A DNA stretch of 64,000 bases from Haloplanus aerogenes. Its GTDB lineage: Archaea; Halobacteriota; Halobacteria; Halobacteriales; Haloferacaceae. Each line of letters opens with the position of its first letter. Positions within the stretch are counted from its first letter, which is position 1. Positions 22,916 to 33,213 of the stretch are shown here, one piece after another. The stretch lies in contig NZ_CP034145.1 in NCBI RefSeq assembly GCF_003856835.1, positions 1,240,001 to 1,304,000 on the forward strand, read 5' to 3'. The notes under the pieces were generated by a model. That model was given only the letters and a program-made list of their open reading frames with translations. It ran no database searches and was not told the DNA's origin. Both the position numbers and the translations under genes were made by a program.

Positions 22916-24966
22916 AGAATCTCCGCGTCGGTTCGCGAGTTCGGGTCGTCACCCTCGCCGCTCCCCGACGCCATCTGCTGTCGCGTCGCGTGATCCGCCG
23001 AGGCGGGCGTCTCGCCCCCGCCCTCGACGAAGACGGCGTCCTCGTCGACGAACCCGTCGTCGCCAGCCACGTCGTCGTCGACGACTTCCACCTCGTCGCG
23101 TTCGTCGGGTACGCGCACGTCCTTCGCCTCGGCGGCGAGCGTCTCCCCGTCGACGAACGCCTCCTCTACCTCCCGGACGACTTCGTCCAGTGTCTCGTCG
23201 TCGAGATGTCCGTCGAACGCCTCCGCGACGCGATCCGGGAGCGCGTACCGGTAGCGGTCCTCCTCGACGTGTTCGACGAACCCACCCGTCCGAAGGGGCC
23301 GGTTCCGCCCGTACGCCATCGGTTGGTCGGGCGTCCCGCCGGCGGCGACGTGCGCGTCGACCGGATCGGCCTCCCGCTCGATCCGGTAGTGGGCGAGCAT
23401 CTGCTGGGAGAGAGCCGGCAGGTCGCGAATCTGCCCTCGGAGTCGGGCCACGACCGCCTCGCGGGTTCCGGGGGCCGCGCTGGACGTGCGGGTCGAGGTG
23501 GGCGTGTCGGTGTCAGCCGTGGGATCGGCGTCGTCGTCCGCTTCGGGCGCCGTGTCGTCCCCGAATGTCACGTCGGTCTGTTCGTCCGCCGACGGGGCGC
23601 TGGCGTCGGTGTCCGTGATGTCGTCTGCGCTGGCGTCCTCGTCGGCGTCCGCGCCCTCCGCGCTCGCCACAGTATCGGGCGTCGGCCAGTCGTTCGGTTC
23701 GATTTCGGGGCGGTCGTGATCGGCGTCCGTCACCGCTTCCGCGTTCGCGTCTGCGGGGTCGTTCCCGTCCGACTCGGTCGTCGCGTCCGCGTCCTCGTCC
23801 CCGCGCTGCTCCGTCCGCTCCCGCTCGTACTCGTGCAGTTCGGCCTGATCGTCCGCGACGGTTCCCGCGCGGGCGAGGTTGCGACCCCCGCCGCCGCGGT
23901 ACGGCGCCTCGGCCTTCTGGAGCATCGCCTGCGCGAACCGGTCGGCCATCCGCGAGAGGTCGCGGGCCTCCTCCAACTCGGCTTCGAGTTCGCGGATGCG
24001 TTGCTCTTTCTTGTCCAACTCCTGACGGAGGTCCGCGAGTTCGCTCTCCCGACGCTCCTGTTCGTCGCTGATCTCGCGGAGGTCGGAGACCAGGTCGTCA
24101 CTGATCGACTTGAGTTCCGGACGCTCGAAGTCGTCGAGCCCCGGCGTCGCCCCCGCGTCGAAGGTGCGTTTGCGGTGGAACTGCACCCGCCGCACCGACT
24201 CGCTCCAGTCGGTCATAAGGAAGGCTTCGCCGTCGCCCAGATCCTCGACGGCGTTGGCGTGTTCGGCGTCGATGATCCGACTCACGACGTTCGTGTCGTT
24301 GTTCCACGTCAGGCGGTGCCACACCAGCCAGTCACACTGCGTGATGAAGTCCTTCTTCACGTCCGCCGGTCGCTGACTGATGCCGACGATCCCGAGACCG
24401 TGTTTCCGGCCCCGCTTGCCGATCTTGATCAGCATCTTCCCCGTCTCGTCGAGGCCGCCGCCCTCGGGGATGTACTCGTGAACTTCCTCGACGAGCATCA
24501 GGAAGGGCTTTTTCAGTTTCTTCTCCTTGGCGAACAGGTGGCGGGCGACCGACAGCAGGAGTTCCTTCGCCTCGTCCTCGTCGAGATAGCCCGACACGTC
24601 GAGGATGATCGGCACGTTACCCTCCAGCGCCAGCGACGCGATTTTCTCGGCGTGTTCCGGGCTGACCTGAATGTCACACTCGTCGTCCGCGCCCGCGTGC
24701 AGGAGTTCGAACTCCTCTTTCAGGCCGTAATACTCCCCGTCCGTGTCGACCACGAGAACGGGAAAGTTGTTCTCCAGCAGGTTCTCCACGAGTACCGACG
24801 CGGTGTTCGACTTGCCCGATCCGGACTTCCCCGTGACGAACCCGCGACCGGTGAGCAGTTCGACGACCGGAAGGTCGACCGGCGTCCCCGGATCGGCGTC
24901 GGCGTCGCCGCCGGGACCCTCGCTCACGTCCGCGACCGTGATGGTTTCCGTCTCCGTGTCCGTCAT
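22912..24966 (-). CDS. HerA-like DUF87 ATPase with coiled coil and acidic linker
   Basis: A 684-residue hexameric-type ATPase. Walker A ([15 protein letters not shown]) is at residues about 42-56. Walker B is [14 protein letters not shown] near 150. [19 protein letters not shown] is the sensor/arginine segment typical of HerA-FtsK motors. Residues about 280-345 form a coiled coil, and about 375-510 a very acidic Asp/Ala/Thr-rich linker. The C-terminal domain includes [15 protein letters not shown] and a [12 protein letters not shown] segment. HerA proteins act with NurA nuclease in DNA end processing, but neither nurA nor mre11 is adjacent. The start at 24966 is preferred because the sequence upstream looks non-coding. 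Confidence 0.82.
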   Translation of the reverse strand: MTDTETETITVADVSEGPGGDADADPGTPVDLPVVELLTGRGFVTGKSGSGKSNTASVLVENLLENNFPVLVVDTDGEYYGLKEEFELLHAGADDECDIQVSPEHAEKIASLALEGNVPIILDVSGYLDEDEAKELLLSVARHLFAKEKKLKKPFLMLVEEVHEYIPEGGGLDETGKMLIKIGKRGRKHGLGIVGISQRPADVKKDFITQCDWLVWHRLTWNNDTNVVSRIIDAEHANAVEDLGDGEAFLMTDWSESVRRVQFHRKRTFDAGATPGLDDFERPELKSISDDLVSDLREISDEQERRESELADLRQELDKKEQRIRELEAELEEARDLSRMADRFAQAMLQKAEAPYRGGGGRNLARAGTVADDQAELHEYERERTEQRGDEDADATTESDGNDPADANAEAVTDADHDRPEIEPNDWPTPDTVASAEGADADEDASADDITDTDASAPSADEQTDVTFGDDTAPEADDDADPTADTDTPTSTRTSSAAPGTREAVVARLRGQIRDLPALSQQMLAHYRIEREADPVDAHVAAGGTPDQPMAYGRNRPLRTGGFVEHVEEDRYRYALPDRVAEAFDGHLDDETLDEVVREVEEAFVDGETLAAEAKDVRVPDERDEVEVVDDDVAGDDGFVDEDAVFVEGGGETPASADHATRQQMASGSGEGDDPNSRTDAEIL

Positions 24967-25027
24967 TGGTCTGTGAGAGTGTCCCGGCCCCCATAGTTCC
25001 GCGTCAGACGGGCGTCCTACGGATCGA

Positions 25028-25072
25028 TAGGGTTCATCGGAAGTCATCTATGAACAGTTACGATAATCCCTA
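25028..25072 (-). repeat. palindromic intergenic element, copy 4
   Basis: The minus strand starts TAGGGATTATCGTAACTG and ends TGACTTCCGATGAACCCTA, which are imperfect inverted arms. Its first three bases are the stop codon of the DNA polymerase IV gene. It shares GATTAT.GTAACTGTTCA with copy 5. Confidence 0.55.
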
Positions 25073-26338
25073 GAAATCGGTCAGCGACGACTGGCCGTCC
25101 GAGGACGACGGCCGGGAGGTGTCGTCGTCGGTCGCCGTCCCCGTCTCGCTACTGCCCCACCCATCCAGCCGCGCCTGCGCCGCCGCCTCGAACTGGAGGT
25201 TCGACACCCGAACCCCGAGTTTGCGGATCGGATCTCCCTCGAACTCCGCGAGGAGGTCGAGCGCCACCTCCCGGACCAGGTCGGCGTCGGCCACGGGGCC
25301 GGGGAGCGACCGTTCGCGCGTGTTCACGTCGTACGGCGGCGTCACGGCCTTGATCCCGATAGTGCGATAGAGGGCGTCTTTCCCCTCGGCTCGCTCGGCC
25401 ACGTCCGCTGCCAGCCCGTCGACCGTCTCGCGCTGACGCTCGGGGTCGGCCGTCGCCTCGGTGAACGCCGACTCCCGCGAGAGGCTCTTGGGTCGGCCAG
25501 TCGGCCGGACCTCGCGGTCGTCGTGGCCGCGGGCCCGATCGTAGAGCGTCCGCCCGCGCTCCCCGAACCGCTCCCGGATCGCGCCGGACTCGGCGGCGGC
25601 GAGGTCGCCCGCCGTCTCGATCCCCATCTCGCCCAGTTTCCGTGCCGTCACCGGACCGACGCCGTGAACCGCCTCGACCGGCAGGGGATCGAAAAAGTCG
25701 CGCACGTCGCCGGGTTCGACGACGACTAGCCCGTCGGGCTTGTCGTGGTCGCTCGCCACCTTCGCGGCGCTCATGGTGGGCGCGACGCCGACGCTCGCGG
25801 GGACGCCCACCTCGCGCGCGATCCGGTCCTTGATGTGTCTGGCGTAGCCCTCCGCGAGGGGTCGGCCGTTCACGACGGTCCACCCCGTCCGCTCGGTCAC
25901 GTCGAGATACGCCTCGTCGACGCTCACCTCGCGCACCCGGTCGGCGCACTCGTGGAGGATGTCCTTGATCGCGCTCGCTATCTCGCGGTAGTACTCCAGA
26001 TCGACGGGCCGGTAGTGGGCTGCGTCCGCGGGATCGAGGTCGGGGTCGTCGCGGGCGACGTCTTTCCGGGGCAGACGGTCGAGCGCCTGCGAGATGGGCT
26101 GGGCGCTCTCGACGCCGTACGCGCGCGCCTCGTAACTCGCCGTGGCGACGGCGCCGTGGGGTTCGCCCGATTCGTAGCCCATCCCCACCACTACCGGTTC
26201 GCCGTGGAGGTCGGGTTCGCGCAGGCGCTCACAGGAGGCGTAGAAACAGTCCATATCGACGTGGCAGACGATGCGGTCGTCCTCGTCCGCGTCGTCTACC
26301 CCTGCGCCGGGGAGTCGCTCGCCTTCGCCGCCGACCAT
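25070..26338 (-). CDS. dinB: DNA polymerase IV (Y family) with C-terminal PCNA-binding motif
   Basis: A 422-residue translesion polymerase. Catalytic acidic residues lie in IVCHVDMDCFYASCE and in REVSVDEAYLDV. SVGVAPTMSAAKVASDHDKPDG is the Y-family palm/finger motif, given here only in part. A helix-hairpin-helix thumb segment (VHGVGPVTARKLGEMGI) follows. The little-finger domain ends at about residue 385 with RKLGVRVSNLQ. The last residues, GQSSLTDF, form a PIP box (Q-x-x-L-x-x-F) that binds the sliding clamp. It lies downstream of the Lrp gene on the same strand, 42 bases away. Confidence 0.92.
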   Translation of the reverse strand: MVGGEGERLPGAGVDDADEDDRIVCHVDMDCFYASCERLREPDLHGEPVVVGMGYESGEPHGAVATASYEARAYGVESAQPISQALDRLPRKDVARDDPDLDPADAAHYRPVDLEYYREIASAIKDILHECADRVREVSVDEAYLDVTERTGWTVVNGRPLAEGYARHIKDRIAREVGVPASVGVAPTMSAAKVASDHDKPDGLVVVEPGDVRDFFDPLPVEAVHGVGPVTARKLGEMGIETAGDLAAAESGAIRERFGERGRTLYDRARGHDDREVRPTGRPKSLSRESAFTEATADPERQRETVDGLAADVAERAEGKDALYRTIGIKAVTPPYDVNTRERSLPGPVADADLVREVALDLLAEFEGDPIRKLGVRVSNLQFEAAAQARLDGWGSSETGTATDDDTSRPSSSDGQSSLTDF

Positions 26339-26380
26339 GCCACGTCTCGGGTGCCGACGACCCTCAATATTCCGCTACTG

Positions 26381-26809
26381 CTACTTCAGCCGTTCCTGCA
26401 GGAAGGAGGGGTGTGTCGCCGTCACGCCGTCGATGTCGAGGATGGTGTCGTTGATCACGTCGCCGAGGGCGTCGCCGTCGCGGGCGCGGACTTCGGCCAT
26501 CAGCATGTGGTCGCCGGAGGAGGTGTAGAGGGCTTCGACCGCGTCCATCCCCTTGAGCGCGCGGGTGACCTCGACGTAGCGCTCGCTCTCGACTTCGATG
26601 CCGACGATAGCGATAGACTGCCCGGAGAGCTTCTTGGGATCGACCTCCGCCGAGTAGCCGACGATGACGCCGTCCTCCTCCATCTGCTGAATGTACTTTC
26701 GAACCGTCGGCTTCGACACCCCGGCACGATCGGCAATCTCTCCGTAGGACGCTTGGGCGTCCTCTTCGAGGACGGAGAGAATTCGACGTTCCGTATCGAG
26801 CGTACCCAT
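26381..26809 (-). CDS. Lrp/AsnC-family transcriptional regulator
   Basis: A 142-residue regulator. The N-terminal winged helix reads RRILSVLEEDAQASYGEIADRAGVSKPTVRKY (only part of a continuous helix-turn-helix, residues about 8-40), followed by the MEEDGVIVGYSA wing. The C-terminal RAM domain (IVGIEVESERYVEVTRAL, SSGDHMLMAEVRA) binds amino acids and forms octamers. A TATA box at 26831-26842 sets the leaderless start. The gene follows porBA on the same strand and is a candidate regulator of pyruvate or amino-acid catabolism, by position only. Confidence 0.88.
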   Translation of the reverse strand: MGTLDTERRILSVLEEDAQASYGEIADRAGVSKPTVRKYIQQMEEDGVIVGYSAEVDPKKLSGQSIAIVGIEVESERYVEVTRALKGMDAVEALYTSSGDHMLMAEVRARDGDALGDVINDTILDIDGVTATHPSFLQERLK

Positions 26810-26830
26810 ACACTTCCGTTTCGGTCCACG

Positions 26831-26842
26831 GAAAAAATATGT
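26831..26842 (-). promoter_or_regulatory. TATA box of the Lrp-family gene
   Basis: The minus strand reads ATATTTTTTCC, 27 bases before the ATG at 26809. It shows the regulator has its own promoter besides any read-through from porB. Confidence 0.6.
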
Positions 26843-26881
26843 TGCGAAGACGAAAATCGATTCGTGGTCCCGCTTCGGCGT

Positions 26882-27820
26882 CTACTTGTGACGGTCGAGG
26901 AACATGTCGTGGGCCCGCTCCCACTCGTAGTCCTCGTCGAAGTAGCGCTCCGCGAGCGGTTCCTCGGGCATCTCGCCGATGGCCTGCTTCTCCTCGGAGT
27001 AGGACAGCCGGTCGCTGTCGACGTAGAACCGGCCCGTCAGGACTTCGCCCTCGTAGAGCGACTGCTCGGCCTCGGTCGCCATCGCGGCTGCCTCGTCCTT
27101 GTTCGTCGGGTCGAAGTCGTAGTCGTCCGACTCGTTCACGTCGATGTAGGGGACGTACTGCCGCGCGTCCTTGTTCCAGGTCGGACACTGGGTGAGGAAG
27201 TCGATGTGGGCGAAGCCGTCGTGTTGCATCGCCTCGACGAGGATTTCCTTGGCCTGATTGGGGTTGACCGCCGCCGTCCGCGCGACGTAGGAGGCGCCGG
27301 AGGTGAGCGCCAGCGAGAGCGGGCGGATGGGGTCTTTGGCGCTCCCGTGGGGCTGGGTCTTCGACTTGTGGCCCTTCGGCGACGTGGGCGAGGTCTGCCC
27401 TTTCGTCAGGCCGAAGATTTCGTTGTCGAAGACGATGTAGGTCATGTCGTGGTTCTCGCGGGCGGTGTGCATGAAGTGGTTCCCGCCGATGCCGTAGCCG
27501 TCACCGTCGCCGCCGGCCGCGATGACCTCCAGTTCGGGATTGGCGAGTTTGGCCGCGCGCGCGATGGGGAGCGACCGGCCGTGGATCGAGTGGTAGCCGT
27601 AACACTCGAAGTAGCTGTTCAGCTTGCCCGAACAGCCGATACCGGTGACCAGCAACACCTCGTCGGGGTTGCGGCCGATTTCCGGCATCGCCTGTTTCAG
27701 CGCCTTCAGGACGCCGAAGTCGCCACAGCCCGGACACCACGTCGCCTGTGGCTCCAGCGTGGGCGTGAACTCTTCGCGGTCGATCTCTCGGTCTTCGCCG
27801 ATGGCTGAGAATGCACTCAT
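26882..27820 (-). CDS. porB: pyruvate (2-oxoacid):ferredoxin oxidoreductase, beta subunit
   Basis: A 312-residue thiamine-pyrophosphate subunit. TWCPGCGDFGVLKALKQAMP gives two of the cluster cysteines, with another in VTGIGCSGKLNSY. GGDGDGYGIGGNHFMH is the TPP/Mg motif. With the alpha subunit it decarboxylates pyruvate to acetyl-CoA, passing electrons to ferredoxin, the haloarchaeal replacement for pyruvate dehydrogenase. The 312/628-residue pair matches the pyruvate enzyme known in Halobacterium better than the shorter 2-oxoglutarate enzyme. It starts 3 bases after the alpha gene's stop, so they are cotranscribed. Confidence 0.85.
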   Translation of the reverse strand: MSAFSAIGEDREIDREEFTPTLEPQATWCPGCGDFGVLKALKQAMPEIGRNPDEVLLVTGIGCSGKLNSYFECYGYHSIHGRSLPIARAAKLANPELEVIAAGGDGDGYGIGGNHFMHTARENHDMTYIVFDNEIFGLTKGQTSPTSPKGHKSKTQPHGSAKDPIRPLSLALTSGASYVARTAAVNPNQAKEILVEAMQHDGFAHIDFLTQCPTWNKDARQYVPYIDVNESDDYDFDPTNKDEAAAMATEAEQSLYEGEVLTGRFYVDSDRLSYSEEKQAIGEMPEEPLAERYFDEDYEWERAHDMFLDRHK

Positions 27821-27823
27821 TGG

Positions 27824-29710
27824 TTAGTCACCTGCCGCGGGGACGTAGGTCGTCTGCTGGTCGGGGACGTCCTGCCCCTCGATGCTCGCCTCGAACCCGG
27901 TGACGATTTCGGCGGGTTCGAACGGTTCGCCGTTGTACTTCAGGAGGCTCGACAGTTTGTCGCCGAACCGGCCGAGTTCCTTCTGCGTGAGGCCGCGGAA
28001 CTGCCCCGAGGAGTTCATCTCGACCACCAGCGCCTCGTCGACGCTCTCCAAGAACTCGGTCATCTCCTCGACCGGGTACGGCATCATGTCGCTGACGCCG
28101 ATGCCTTTCACCGAGTGGCCGGCGTCGTTGAGGCGGTCGACCGCCTCGGCGACCGTGCCCTGCTGACTCCCGAAGGTGATGAGGCCGTACTGGGCCTCGT
28201 CGGGGCCCATGTACGTCTGGGTGGATTTGTCGTCGAGGAACTCGCGGATAGCGTCGAGTTTCGACGCCCGACGCTCCACTTGCGTGACGCGGTTCGTCGG
28301 ATCTTCGTCGATGTGGCCGGCCGGGTTGTGTTCATTGCCGGTTACGAGGAAGTGCCCGCCCTTCTGGCCGGGGATTGCCCGCGGGCTGACGCCGTCTTCG
28401 GCGTCGTAGCGGTAGCGGTGGAACTTCCCGCCCGGACCGTGGGGGGCGTCTTCGAGTTCTTCCTCGGTCGTCACCGCGCCCAGATCGGGGTTGGGCTCGC
28501 GGTCGAAGTGACTCGCGGGCACGTTCATCAGTTCGCCGCCGATCTTCTGGTCGTACAGCAGGATCGCCGGGATGTTGTAGCCGTAGGCGAGCTGGAAGGC
28601 GAGGCGGGACTGTTCGTACGCCTCGGCGACCGTCCCCGGTGCCAGCACGACCCGGTTCGAGTCACCCTGACTCGTGTAGAGGACGTGTTCGAGGTCGGCC
28701 TGTTCGGGCTTGGTCGGCAGGCCCATCGAGGGACCGGCGCGCATCGCTTCGACGAGGACGACCGGCGTCTCGGACATCTCCGCGAGGCCGAGCGGTTCGG
28801 ACATGAGCGCGAACCCGCCGCCGGACGAGCCCGACATCGACTTGACGCCGGCGTGGGAGGCGCCGAGCGCGAGCGCGGCCGCCGCAATCTCGTCTTCGAC
28901 CTGTTCGGAGATGCCGCCCAGCTGCGGCAGCGCCTGGGACATGATGGTGAACACCTCGGTCCACGGCGTCATCGGGTAGCCGGCGATGAATCGACAGCCC
29001 TCGTCGATGGCGCCGTAGGCGATGGTGTCGCTGCCCGAGAGGAGCACCTGTTCCTCGTCGTGGCTTCCCTCCGGCACTCGGAGGTCGTGGGTGAACTCGA
29101 ACTCCTCTTTCACCATGTCGTGGGTGTAGTGGAGGATTTCCTTGTTGGGTTCGAGGATGTCCTCGGGCATCGACTCGGCCATCAGTTCCTCGAAGTACGC
29201 GAGGTCGATCCCCAGCAACGCGGCCGTCGCGCCGACGCCGGCCGTGTTCCGCATCACTTCCCGTCCGTGTTCGCGGGCGATCTCTCGCAGGTTGATCGGG
29301 TAGACGTGCCAGTCGTTCTCCTCGGCCCGTTCCTCGAAGTCGGGAATGTCGTCGGCGTCCAGCAGGCCGGTGTCGTAGACGATGACACCGCCTTCGTTGA
29401 GTTCGTCGAGGTTCTCCGACAGCGGCTTCACTTCCTCGTCGCCGTAGTAGGCGCCTTCTTTCGGGTTGCGTGCGAAGGAGTCGCCAAGCGCGAGTAGACA
29501 GTTGAACCCGTCACCTCGGGAGCGTACGGGTTCCGTGTCGGCACGTACCTCGGTGTACGTATGACCGCCGCGAATCCGCGACGGATAGTGTCGATGCGTA
29601 AAGACGTGTAGGCCCGCTCGCATCAGGGCCTTGGCGAAGTTCTGGCTGGTCGACGCGATGCCGTCGCCGGAGCCACCAGCGATTCGCCACATGAGCTCGT
29701 GGTCAGTCAT
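27824..29710 (-). CDS. porA: pyruvate (2-oxoacid):ferredoxin oxidoreductase, fused gamma-alpha subunit
   Basis: A 628-residue fusion. The N-terminal gamma part (WRIAGGSGDGIASTSQNFAK, then HRHYPSRIRGGHTYTEVR) spans residues 1-190. The alpha part begins near 220 with LLSGSDTIAYGAIDEGCRF and GYPMTPWTE, and the TPP-contacting EDEIAAAALALGASHAG follows. The transketolase C-like domain carries GSQQGTVAEAV and VVEMNSSGQFRGLTQKELG. It forms the heterotetramer with PorB in the cytosol. The start at ATG 29710 has a TATA-like CTTTAG about 55 bases upstream. Substrate assignment to pyruvate rests on subunit lengths. Confidence 0.85.
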   Translation of the reverse strand: MTDHELMWRIAGGSGDGIASTSQNFAKALMRAGLHVFTHRHYPSRIRGGHTYTEVRADTEPVRSRGDGFNCLLALGDSFARNPKEGAYYGDEEVKPLSENLDELNEGGVIVYDTGLLDADDIPDFEERAEENDWHVYPINLREIAREHGREVMRNTAGVGATAALLGIDLAYFEELMAESMPEDILEPNKEILHYTHDMVKEEFEFTHDLRVPEGSHDEEQVLLSGSDTIAYGAIDEGCRFIAGYPMTPWTEVFTIMSQALPQLGGISEQVEDEIAAAALALGASHAGVKSMSGSSGGGFALMSEPLGLAEMSETPVVLVEAMRAGPSMGLPTKPEQADLEHVLYTSQGDSNRVVLAPGTVAEAYEQSRLAFQLAYGYNIPAILLYDQKIGGELMNVPASHFDREPNPDLGAVTTEEELEDAPHGPGGKFHRYRYDAEDGVSPRAIPGQKGGHFLVTGNEHNPAGHIDEDPTNRVTQVERRASKLDAIREFLDDKSTQTYMGPDEAQYGLITFGSQQGTVAEAVDRLNDAGHSVKGIGVSDMMPYPVEEMTEFLESVDEALVVEMNSSGQFRGLTQKELGRFGDKLSSLLKYNGEPFEPAEIVTGFEASIEGQDVPDQQTTYVPAAGD

Positions 29711-29794
29711 ATTTACATCACGGCCCTCCGCGGGCCACTACCGAGACGGTTGACCACGGTTCGACTAAAGCCTTTGCTATACGTTACCAAGCAA

Positions 29795-29826
29795 AAATGA
29801 TGTAAGACCGCCGATTTCGGCGGTCT
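29795..29826 (-). terminator. strong stem-loop with T-run, minus strand
   Basis: Bases 29805-29814 (AGACCGCCGA) and 29817-29826 (TCGGCGGTCT) are perfect 10-base arms. Read on the minus strand the stem is followed by TACATCATTTTTGC. It lies 70 bases past the stop of the broken DICT-domain gene and would insulate porA from it. It is the most convincing intrinsic-type terminator in the window. Confidence 0.6.
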
Positions 29827-29893
29827 AGCGGTTCGATACTGTGCCGGTTTGTGCCCCGTTCTGGGCGGAACGAGTCGGTCGCACACACCGCGC

Positions 29894-30516
29894 TCAGAAC
29901 GACCGGTCGAGATAGCCGTCGACTTGGGTGACCGTCTCGGGGTCGTACGTCCAAAATCCTCGCCACCGGTTCGGCTCCTGCTGATTGGCGAGTAGTGCTG
30001 CGCCGCCGTCGTCGGGCGGCTGAAACACCACACACCACGAGCTTCGGTATTCGTCGCTGGTGCCGCGATGGACTGTCACGTCCAGTTTCTCCGGGTTGCT
30101 GTCGGGCACGCCGTAGACGTGCACGTCGATCGTCCATCCCGCGAGCCGTTCGTACACCGTCCGGGTGCCGAACTCGTCTTCGAGCCGCGAGAGCCGCTGG
30201 AACGTCGACCGCAGTCGTCCCTCGCCCGTCTCGTACGCGAGCCGCTCGATGTGTTCACCAGCAGGAACGATCGCATCACCTCGGTCAACGACGAGATGGC
30301 GCTGACCTCGCCATCCTTGCGCAACGCGACGAGATCGTCGTCCTCTCGGGGTAACGACCGTTCGACCAGATCGATCGACTGCGTGCTGAATGCGTCAGCG
30401 AGTAACTCCTGTACCGGCCTCGGCTGCGCGCGATTGATCGTGACGAGTGAGACCGCCCCGCCGCTCACGTCGTCGAAGAAATCCCGGAGACTGGATGGGC
30501 TAGCGTCGGCGGCCAT
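29894..30516 (-). pseudogene. broken DICT sensory-domain protein (internal deletion and frameshift)
   Basis: The first frame, starting at ATG 30516 behind a TATA box (GATATATTCC near 30545), gives SLRDFFDDVSGGAVSLVTIN, DDLVALRKDGEVSAISSL and MRSFLLVNT, the N-terminal half of a DICT-domain protein. At about 30245-30258 the frame changes. The second frame continues IERLAYETGEGRLRSTFQRL, SRLEDEFGTRTVYERLAG, VDVHVYG-like and NRWRGFWTYDPETV, the C-terminal half. About 45-55 residues normally found between LLVN and HIERLAY are missing, so one deletion both removed the middle and shifted the frame. Intact relatives are haloarchaeal light/redox-type sensors often next to transducers. The halves may still be transcribed, given the intact promoter and terminator. 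Confidence 0.75.
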
Positions 30517-30582
30517 CTGAAACAACTGGAGGACTGCACCGGAATATATCCCCGGGACAAGCTATCAATCCTGAGAGGGGAT

Positions 30583-31791
30583 CTACGAGTCGACGTTCTC
30601 CGGGCTCCGCGGGTGGTAGTCGGTCTCGTACTCGCCCGGCTGGTCGTCCATCCGGTCGGGATTGATCCGCCCACCGAGGAGCATGAAGTCCACGAGCGTC
30701 AGCGCGAGCATCGACTCGACGACCGGCACGCCCCGCGGCGGGAGAACGGGATCGTGACGACCGACGACCTGAATCTCCTTTTCTTCTCCAGTTTCCCAGT
30801 CCACCGTCGTCTGCGTCTTGGGGATCGACGTGGGCGCGTGGAGCGTCACCTCGCCACGGATCGGCTGGCCGGTCGTGATCCCGCCCTGAATCCCACCGTG
30901 GTCGTTGCCGACGGGGATGGGGTCGCCTCGCGCTCGCGGCTCGTCGCCGCTCGCGTCTTCCGAGGCACCCTGTGCCTCGCTCTCGTCGAACGTCCAGTCC
31001 TCGTTGCGCTCCGATCCCGTGTAGCGGCGCGCCTCGCGTCCGAGGCCGAACTCGAACGCCGTCGCCGCCGGCACCGACATCATGGCCTGTCCGAGTCGCG
31101 CGGACACCGAATCGAAGCGGGGAGCGCCGAGGCCGCGGGGGACGCCCCGCGCCTCGAACTCGATGGCGCCGCCGATGGAGTCGCCTTCCTGCTGGTACTC
31201 GTCGATCCGGTCGCGCATCTCTTCGGCCGTTTCGGGATGCCCACACCGAACCTCGTTGTCCTCGCTGTGTTCCAGCATCTCCTCGAAGCTCACCTCGGGC
31301 GCCTCGATGTCGCCGATCTGGTTGACGTGGGCCTTGAGTTCGACCCCGTTCTCGTTCAGGATCTTCTTCGCCACCGCGCCCGCGGCGACCCAGTTCACCG
31401 TCTCCCGGGCCGAGGAGCGTCCGCCCCCACCCCAGTTGCGCGTGCCGAACTTCGCGGAGTAGGTGAAGTCACCGTGGCTGGGTCGCGGGGCGGTGACGAA
31501 GGGTTCGTACTTGCCCGAGCGGGCGTCCTTGTTCTGGATGACCATCCCCAGCGGCGTGCCCGTAGTGTAGCCGTCCTGCAGGCCGCTGTGGATGCGCACC
31601 TCGTCGGGTTCGCCGCGGCTGGTCGTGATCATCGACTGTCCCGGCTTGCGCCGGTCGAGGTCGCGCTGGATATCCGCCTCTTCCAGTTCGAGACCGGCCG
31701 GACAGCCCGAGACGACGACGCCCATCGCGTCGCCGTGGCTCTCGCCGTAGGTCGTCACCTGGAACAGACGACCGAATCGGTTACCGTTCAT
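30583..31791 (-). CDS. aroC: chorismate synthase
   Basis: A 402-residue enzyme making chorismate from EPSP with reduced FMN. The N-terminus [20 protein letters not shown] and [20 protein letters not shown] are family signatures. Others are [20 protein letters not shown] and [17 protein letters not shown]. An acidic insertion (residues about 275-300) lies between [12 protein letters not shown] and GNDHGG, as in haloarchaeal forms. The start at 31791 lies inside the end of aroA (11-base overlap), so translation is coupled. It is the last gene of the aroA-aroC pair. Confidence 0.93.
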   Translation of the reverse strand: MNGNRFGRLFQVTTYGESHGDAMGVVVSGCPAGLELEEADIQRDLDRRKPGQSMITTSRGEPDEVRIHSGLQDGYTTGTPLGMVIQNKDARSGKYEPFVTAPRPSHGDFTYSAKFGTRNWGGGGRSSARETVNWVAAGAVAKKILNENGVELKAHVNQIGDIEAPEVSFEEMLEHSEDNEVRCGHPETAEEMRDRIDEYQQEGDSIGGAIEFEARGVPRGLGAPRFDSVSARLGQAMMSVPAATAFEFGLGREARRYTGSERNEDWTFDESEAQGASEDASGDEPRARGDPIPVGNDHGGIQGGITTGQPIRGEVTLHAPTSIPKTQTTVDWETGEEKEIQVVGRHDPVLPPRGVPVVESMLALTLVDFMLLGGRINPDRMDDQPGEYETDYHPRSPENVDS

Positions 31792-33073
31792 GCTCGTCCA
31801 GTTCGACCCCGAGGTCATAAAGCACGTCGAAGAACCCCGGGAAGGACACGTCGACGTGATCGGCACCCTCGATGGTGGTCGTTCCCTCCGCGACGAGGCC
31901 AGCGACGGCGAGCGACATGACGATCCGGTGGTCGTCGTGGCCCGCGACCGCCGCCCCCCGAAGGTCGCTCTCGCCGCCGTGGATCGTCAACACGTCTTCT
32001 TCCTCCGTGACCGCGCCGCCCAGTTTCTCCAGTTCCGTCGCCATCGCGCGCACCCGATCGGTCTCCTTGTACCGGACGTGTTCGCAGTTGACGATCCGGG
32101 TGTCGCCGTCCGCGACGGCCCCCAGTACCGCGATGGTCGGCAACAGATCGGGGGTGTCGCCCACGTCCACCTCGACGCCCGAGAGGGCGCTCCGGCGGAC
32201 CGTGATCTCGCCCGCGTCGCGGTCCCACGCGATGTCTGCGCCCATCCGCTCTAGCACGTCGACGATGGCGCTGTCGCCCTGCGCGCTCGGATACGCGCCC
32301 TCGACGACGACGCCGTCGTCGTCGCCGGCGACCGCGCCCGCGGCGAGGAGATACGACATCGACGAGAAGTCGCCGGGGACGGGATAGGCCTCGTCGCGGC
32401 CGTAGGACTGGCCGCCCGGGACACGGTAGCCGTCACTCGTCTCCGCGGCGTCGACGCCGAACGCGTCGAGCACTTCCAGCGTGATGTCGACGTACGGTGC
32501 CGACTTCAGTTCGGTTTCGAGGTCGATGTCGATCCCCTCGTCGGTCACCGCACCCGCCATCAACAGGGCGGTGATGTACTGAGAGGACACGTCGCCGGGA
32601 ATCGACACCGCGCCGCCGTCGACGTGGCCACCGATCACCAGCGGCGCCTGTCCGTTGCCGCGCGTGCTCTCTGCCCGTCCGTCGAGTTGCTGAATCGCAT
32701 CCAGTAACGGTCCCTGTGGCCGCGACCGGAGCGAGTCGTCACCCGTCAACACCGTCAGTCCGTCCGCGAGCGCCGCGCAGGCGGTTACGATGCGCGTGGT
32801 CGTCCCGCTGTTCGCGCAGTCGATCACGTCGTCGGGGACGCCGGGTCGGCCGTCGAACCCGGCGACGTCGAGGCGGCGCTCGTCCCGGTCGACGTGTCCG
32901 CCGAAGGCCTCGACGGCCCGCATCGTCGCCCGCGTGTCCGCGCTCACGAGCGGATCGGCGACGACGGCGCCGTCGCTGTACCCCGCGGCGAGAATCGCCC
33001 GGTGGGTGTAGCTCTTCGACGGCGGCGCGCGCGCTCGCCCCCCGACCCGCGATCGGCTGATATCCACGTCCAT
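31781..33073 (-). CDS. aroA: 3-phosphoshikimate 1-carboxyvinyltransferase (EPSP synthase)
   Basis: A 430-residue enzyme joining phosphoenolpyruvate to shikimate 3-phosphate. Conserved segments are [20 protein letters not shown] near residue 17 (substrate lysine), [13 protein letters not shown] near 95, and [14 protein letters not shown]. Further ones are [15 protein letters not shown] and [17 protein letters not shown], with [15 protein letters not shown] near the end. The start is the ATG at 33073; the frame is open upstream but non-conserved. It overlaps aroC. Together with shikimate kinase at 55.8 kb and chorismate mutase at 56.6 kb it forms most of the late shikimate pathway, split over two loci. 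Confidence 0.93.
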   Translation of the reverse strand: MDVDISRSRVGGRARAPPSKSYTHRAILAAGYSDGAVVADPLVSADTRATMRAVEAFGGHVDRDERRLDVAGFDGRPGVPDDVIDCANSGTTTRIVTACAALADGLTVLTGDDSLRSRPQGPLLDAIQQLDGRAESTRGNGQAPLVIGGHVDGGAVSIPGDVSSQYITALLMAGAVTDEGIDIDLETELKSAPYVDITLEVLDAFGVDAAETSDGYRVPGGQSYGRDEAYPVPGDFSSMSYLLAAGAVAGDDDGVVVEGAYPSAQGDSAIVDVLERMGADIAWDRDAGEITVRRSALSGVEVDVGDTPDLLPTIAVLGAVADGDTRIVNCEHVRYKETDRVRAMATELEKLGGAVTEEEDVLTIHGGESDLRGAAVAGHDDHRIVMSLAVAGLVAEGTTTIEGADHVDVSFPGFFDVLYDLGVELDEHER

Positions 33074-33213
33074 GGGCGACCCGTCGGACGGCCGCCGTAT
33101 CAGCGTACCGAACCCGGCGGCTCCGTCCCCGGCCGTCGACTCGTCGGGACTCGGTTCGCTCGTCACTCCCCACTGCCAAAAGGTTAGGTAAGTAGCACGC
33201 GTCAACACGATTT

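Noticed and set aside
22990-24996. Very long open frame (668 codons) on the plus strand
   Set aside because: It lies antisense to the HerA-like gene; the composition (Arg/Val/Gly-rich, no motif) is that of a shadow frame in high-G+C DNA.
25745-27808. Very long open frame (687 codons) on the plus strand
   Set aside because: It is antisense to dinB, the Lrp gene and porB, each with clear family motifs; the plus frame has none and no promoter.
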